Below are positions 63,296 to 64,000 of a stretch of 64,000 nt of DNA, in pieces (the first letter of the stretch is position 1; every line of letters begins with the position of its first letter). The notes under the pieces are model-generated. The model had not been told where the DNA came from. It saw only the letters and a program-made list of their open reading frames with translations, and did not search any database. Location of the stretch: NCBI GenBank assembly GCA_907163375.1, contig CAJQUW010007317.1, forward strand, positions 170,692-234,691, written 5' to 3'. The translations under genes were made by a program, and so were the position numbers. The DNA comes from Prostheceraeus crozeri (taxonomy: Eukaryota; Platyhelminthes; Polycladida; Euryleptidae).

Positions 63296-63310
63296 TGTTC
63301 CTTCGGGACG
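63296..63310 (+). other. Hairpin B (TTCG loop)
   Basis: TG, bulged T, TCC pairs with GGACG around TTCG; preceded by CTGTAATATTCC at about 63274. Confidence 0.5.
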
Positions 63311-63519
63311 GCGGACGATGCCGTAGTGATAAGTGTGGCAAGGGAATGTGTCATATTTAAGACCGTAACCGCTGGGACAACTCATGTCTCATGTTGGGCA
63401 TTTGACACAGCTCTCAACGTAGCACTTTGAACGCCAATCGGTTGAGTCTTAGCTATCTTGTCATGGGTGGCCTCTAAACATCTCCATTGCAAAAACGCTG
63501 GTGAATCAAGCTCTCTACG

Positions 63520-63533
63520 GCTTGCTATCAAGC
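63520..63533 (+). other. CTAT-loop hairpin A6
   Basis: GCTTG pairs with CAAGC around CTAT. Confidence 0.6.
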
Positions 63534-63564
63534 AGATCAAAGCAATAACTTGGGATGTTTCCTC

Positions 63565-63845
63565 AAGGTTTTCAAGTATGCTGAGTTCAAATCTGCTATC
63601 AGATTTCAAATTTAACTAAGACTAAGGCAGCTTTGAGGGGTTAGATCCCAGCTACTGTTCACTACCTTTGACTCGGCGTTCCTGTTACCACTTCGGGGCA
63701 GTGACAATGATGTCTTCAGCTGTAAAGAGCGGGTATCGGGGAAGATCTCTCACTTCCCTAGTGATCAGTACAAGGCCTTCGGGCTGTCGACGGGATCGAG
63801 TGCCACTCACTACACTCAAATCTATCATTCCTCACTAAGTGTAAA
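63565..63845 (+). repeat. 281-bp conserved leader block, copy 2
   Basis: Same length and nearly the same sequence as 3133-3413; contains hairpin A7 (63586-63609). Confidence 0.8.
63586..63609 (+). other. CTAT-loop hairpin A7
   Basis: TTCAAATCTG with CAGATTTCAA around CTAT at 63596-63599; one mismatch near the base of the stem. Confidence 0.65.
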
Positions 63846-63864
63846 TTACTGACTATACATTTGT

Positions 63865-63876
63865 CCTGCTATCAGG
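63865..63876 (+). other. CTAT-loop hairpin A8
   Basis: CCTG pairs with CAGG around CTAT. Confidence 0.5.
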
Positions 63877-63885
63877 TTATTTTTG

Positions 63886-63899
63886 ACTTGCTATCTAGT
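63886..63899 (+). other. CTAT-loop hairpin A9
   Basis: ACTTG with CTAGT around CTAT; one T-T mismatch. Confidence 0.45.
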
Positions 63900-63906
63900 T
63901 GAATAG

Positions 63907-63924
63907 TCTCTTGCTATCAAGAGA
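63907..63924 (+). other. CTAT-loop hairpin A10
   Basis: TCTCTTG pairs perfectly with CAAGAGA around CTAT. Hairpin B follows at 63977-63991. Confidence 0.65.
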
Positions 63925-63976
63925 TTCACTTCTGCTCATAAAGCATATCATCGCTGTAATACTTCCTTTGCTCGAG

Positions 63977-63991
63977 CGTTCCTTCGGGACG
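63977..63991 (+). other. Hairpin B (TTCG loop), last copy
   Basis: CG, bulged T, TCC pairs with GGACG around TTCG; preceded by TGTAATACTTCC at about 63955-63966, as in the 531-bp cassettes. Confidence 0.5.
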
Positions 63992-64000
63992 GCGGGTACT

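Larger units (their letters stand above)
59583..64000 (+). mobile_element. Left part of a second, related Polinton-like element
   Basis: It starts AGTAGTAAC at 59583, then after 20 nt a GCGC word, C-runs, 22-bp repeats, subterminal units, a TATA box at about 62778, and the 281-bp leader block at 63565. This is the same order as 726-3482 in the first element and in the same orientation. It runs off the window before any coding exon, so its gene content is unknown. It has a longer array (about 3.1 kb) with more units than the first element. Confidence 0.8.

Overview
The window is animal nuclear DNA, most likely from a marine invertebrate. The evidence is AT-rich intergenic sequence, spliceosomal introns, many decayed LINEs and DNA transposons, and a complete animal-type Polinton/Maverick. 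The species cannot be named from sequence alone; the frequent TAGGCCTAC-type words are only a weak hint of a deuterostome.

The centre of interest is one apparently intact Polinton (Maverick; virus-like, adintovirus-related) at 726-24504. Both ends read AGTAGTAAG inward, followed about 20 nt later by GCGCAAGATGG. The terminal regions are arrays of subterminal repeats with C/G homopolymer runs and 22-bp tandem repeats. No target-site duplication was found. Inside, left to right: a TATA-driven gene with a structured 5' intron (424 aa after splicing), a small TATA-driven gene (83 aa), a 143-aa gene diverging from the spliced DNA polymerase B gene, two tandem paralogous 'WEVG' proteins, a rightward cluster of two PC4-like proteins and a TATA-binding-protein-like protein, then leftward protease, double-jelly-roll major capsid protein, basic core-like protein, chromodomain integrase, Cys-rich protein, conserved 230-aa protein, packaging ATPase, a basic protein with a hydrophobic tail, a membrane RING protein, a stand-alone copy of the polymerase N-terminal domain, uncertain small ORFs, a second RING protein, and a spliced 235-aa gene.

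The expression signals fall into two classes. The polymerase and 235-aa genes, at opposite ends of the element, share two CCAAT boxes 17 bp apart, a TATA box, and a first coding exon that is only the ATG, followed at once by GTAAGT. Six start sites of capsid, packaging or regulatory genes instead have ATGCAAA 22-39 nt upstream of the ATG and no visible intron. With an element-encoded TBP-like protein and PC4-like partners this suggests, by inference, an early/late switch in which the element supplies its own core-promoter recognition.

A second undescribed-looking feature is a family of RNA hairpins with an invariant G-CTAT-C loop and changing but complementary stems. It occurs in the 5' intron of the 424-aa gene, in a duplicated 531-bp cassette downstream of two genes, and in the start of a second related element (59583 to the window end).

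The intervening DNA (24505-59582) is host sequence with repeat debris: a piggyBac remnant, an RLE-type LINE 3' end, CR1/RTE-like LINE fragments, a broken Crypton-like tyrosine recombinase between 37-bp direct repeats, several MITEs (two copies of one family with 6-bp target duplications, one pogo-like, one nested in a LINE), and exons of a probable host gene with a ubiquitin-like domain (34768-35664 and about 37132).
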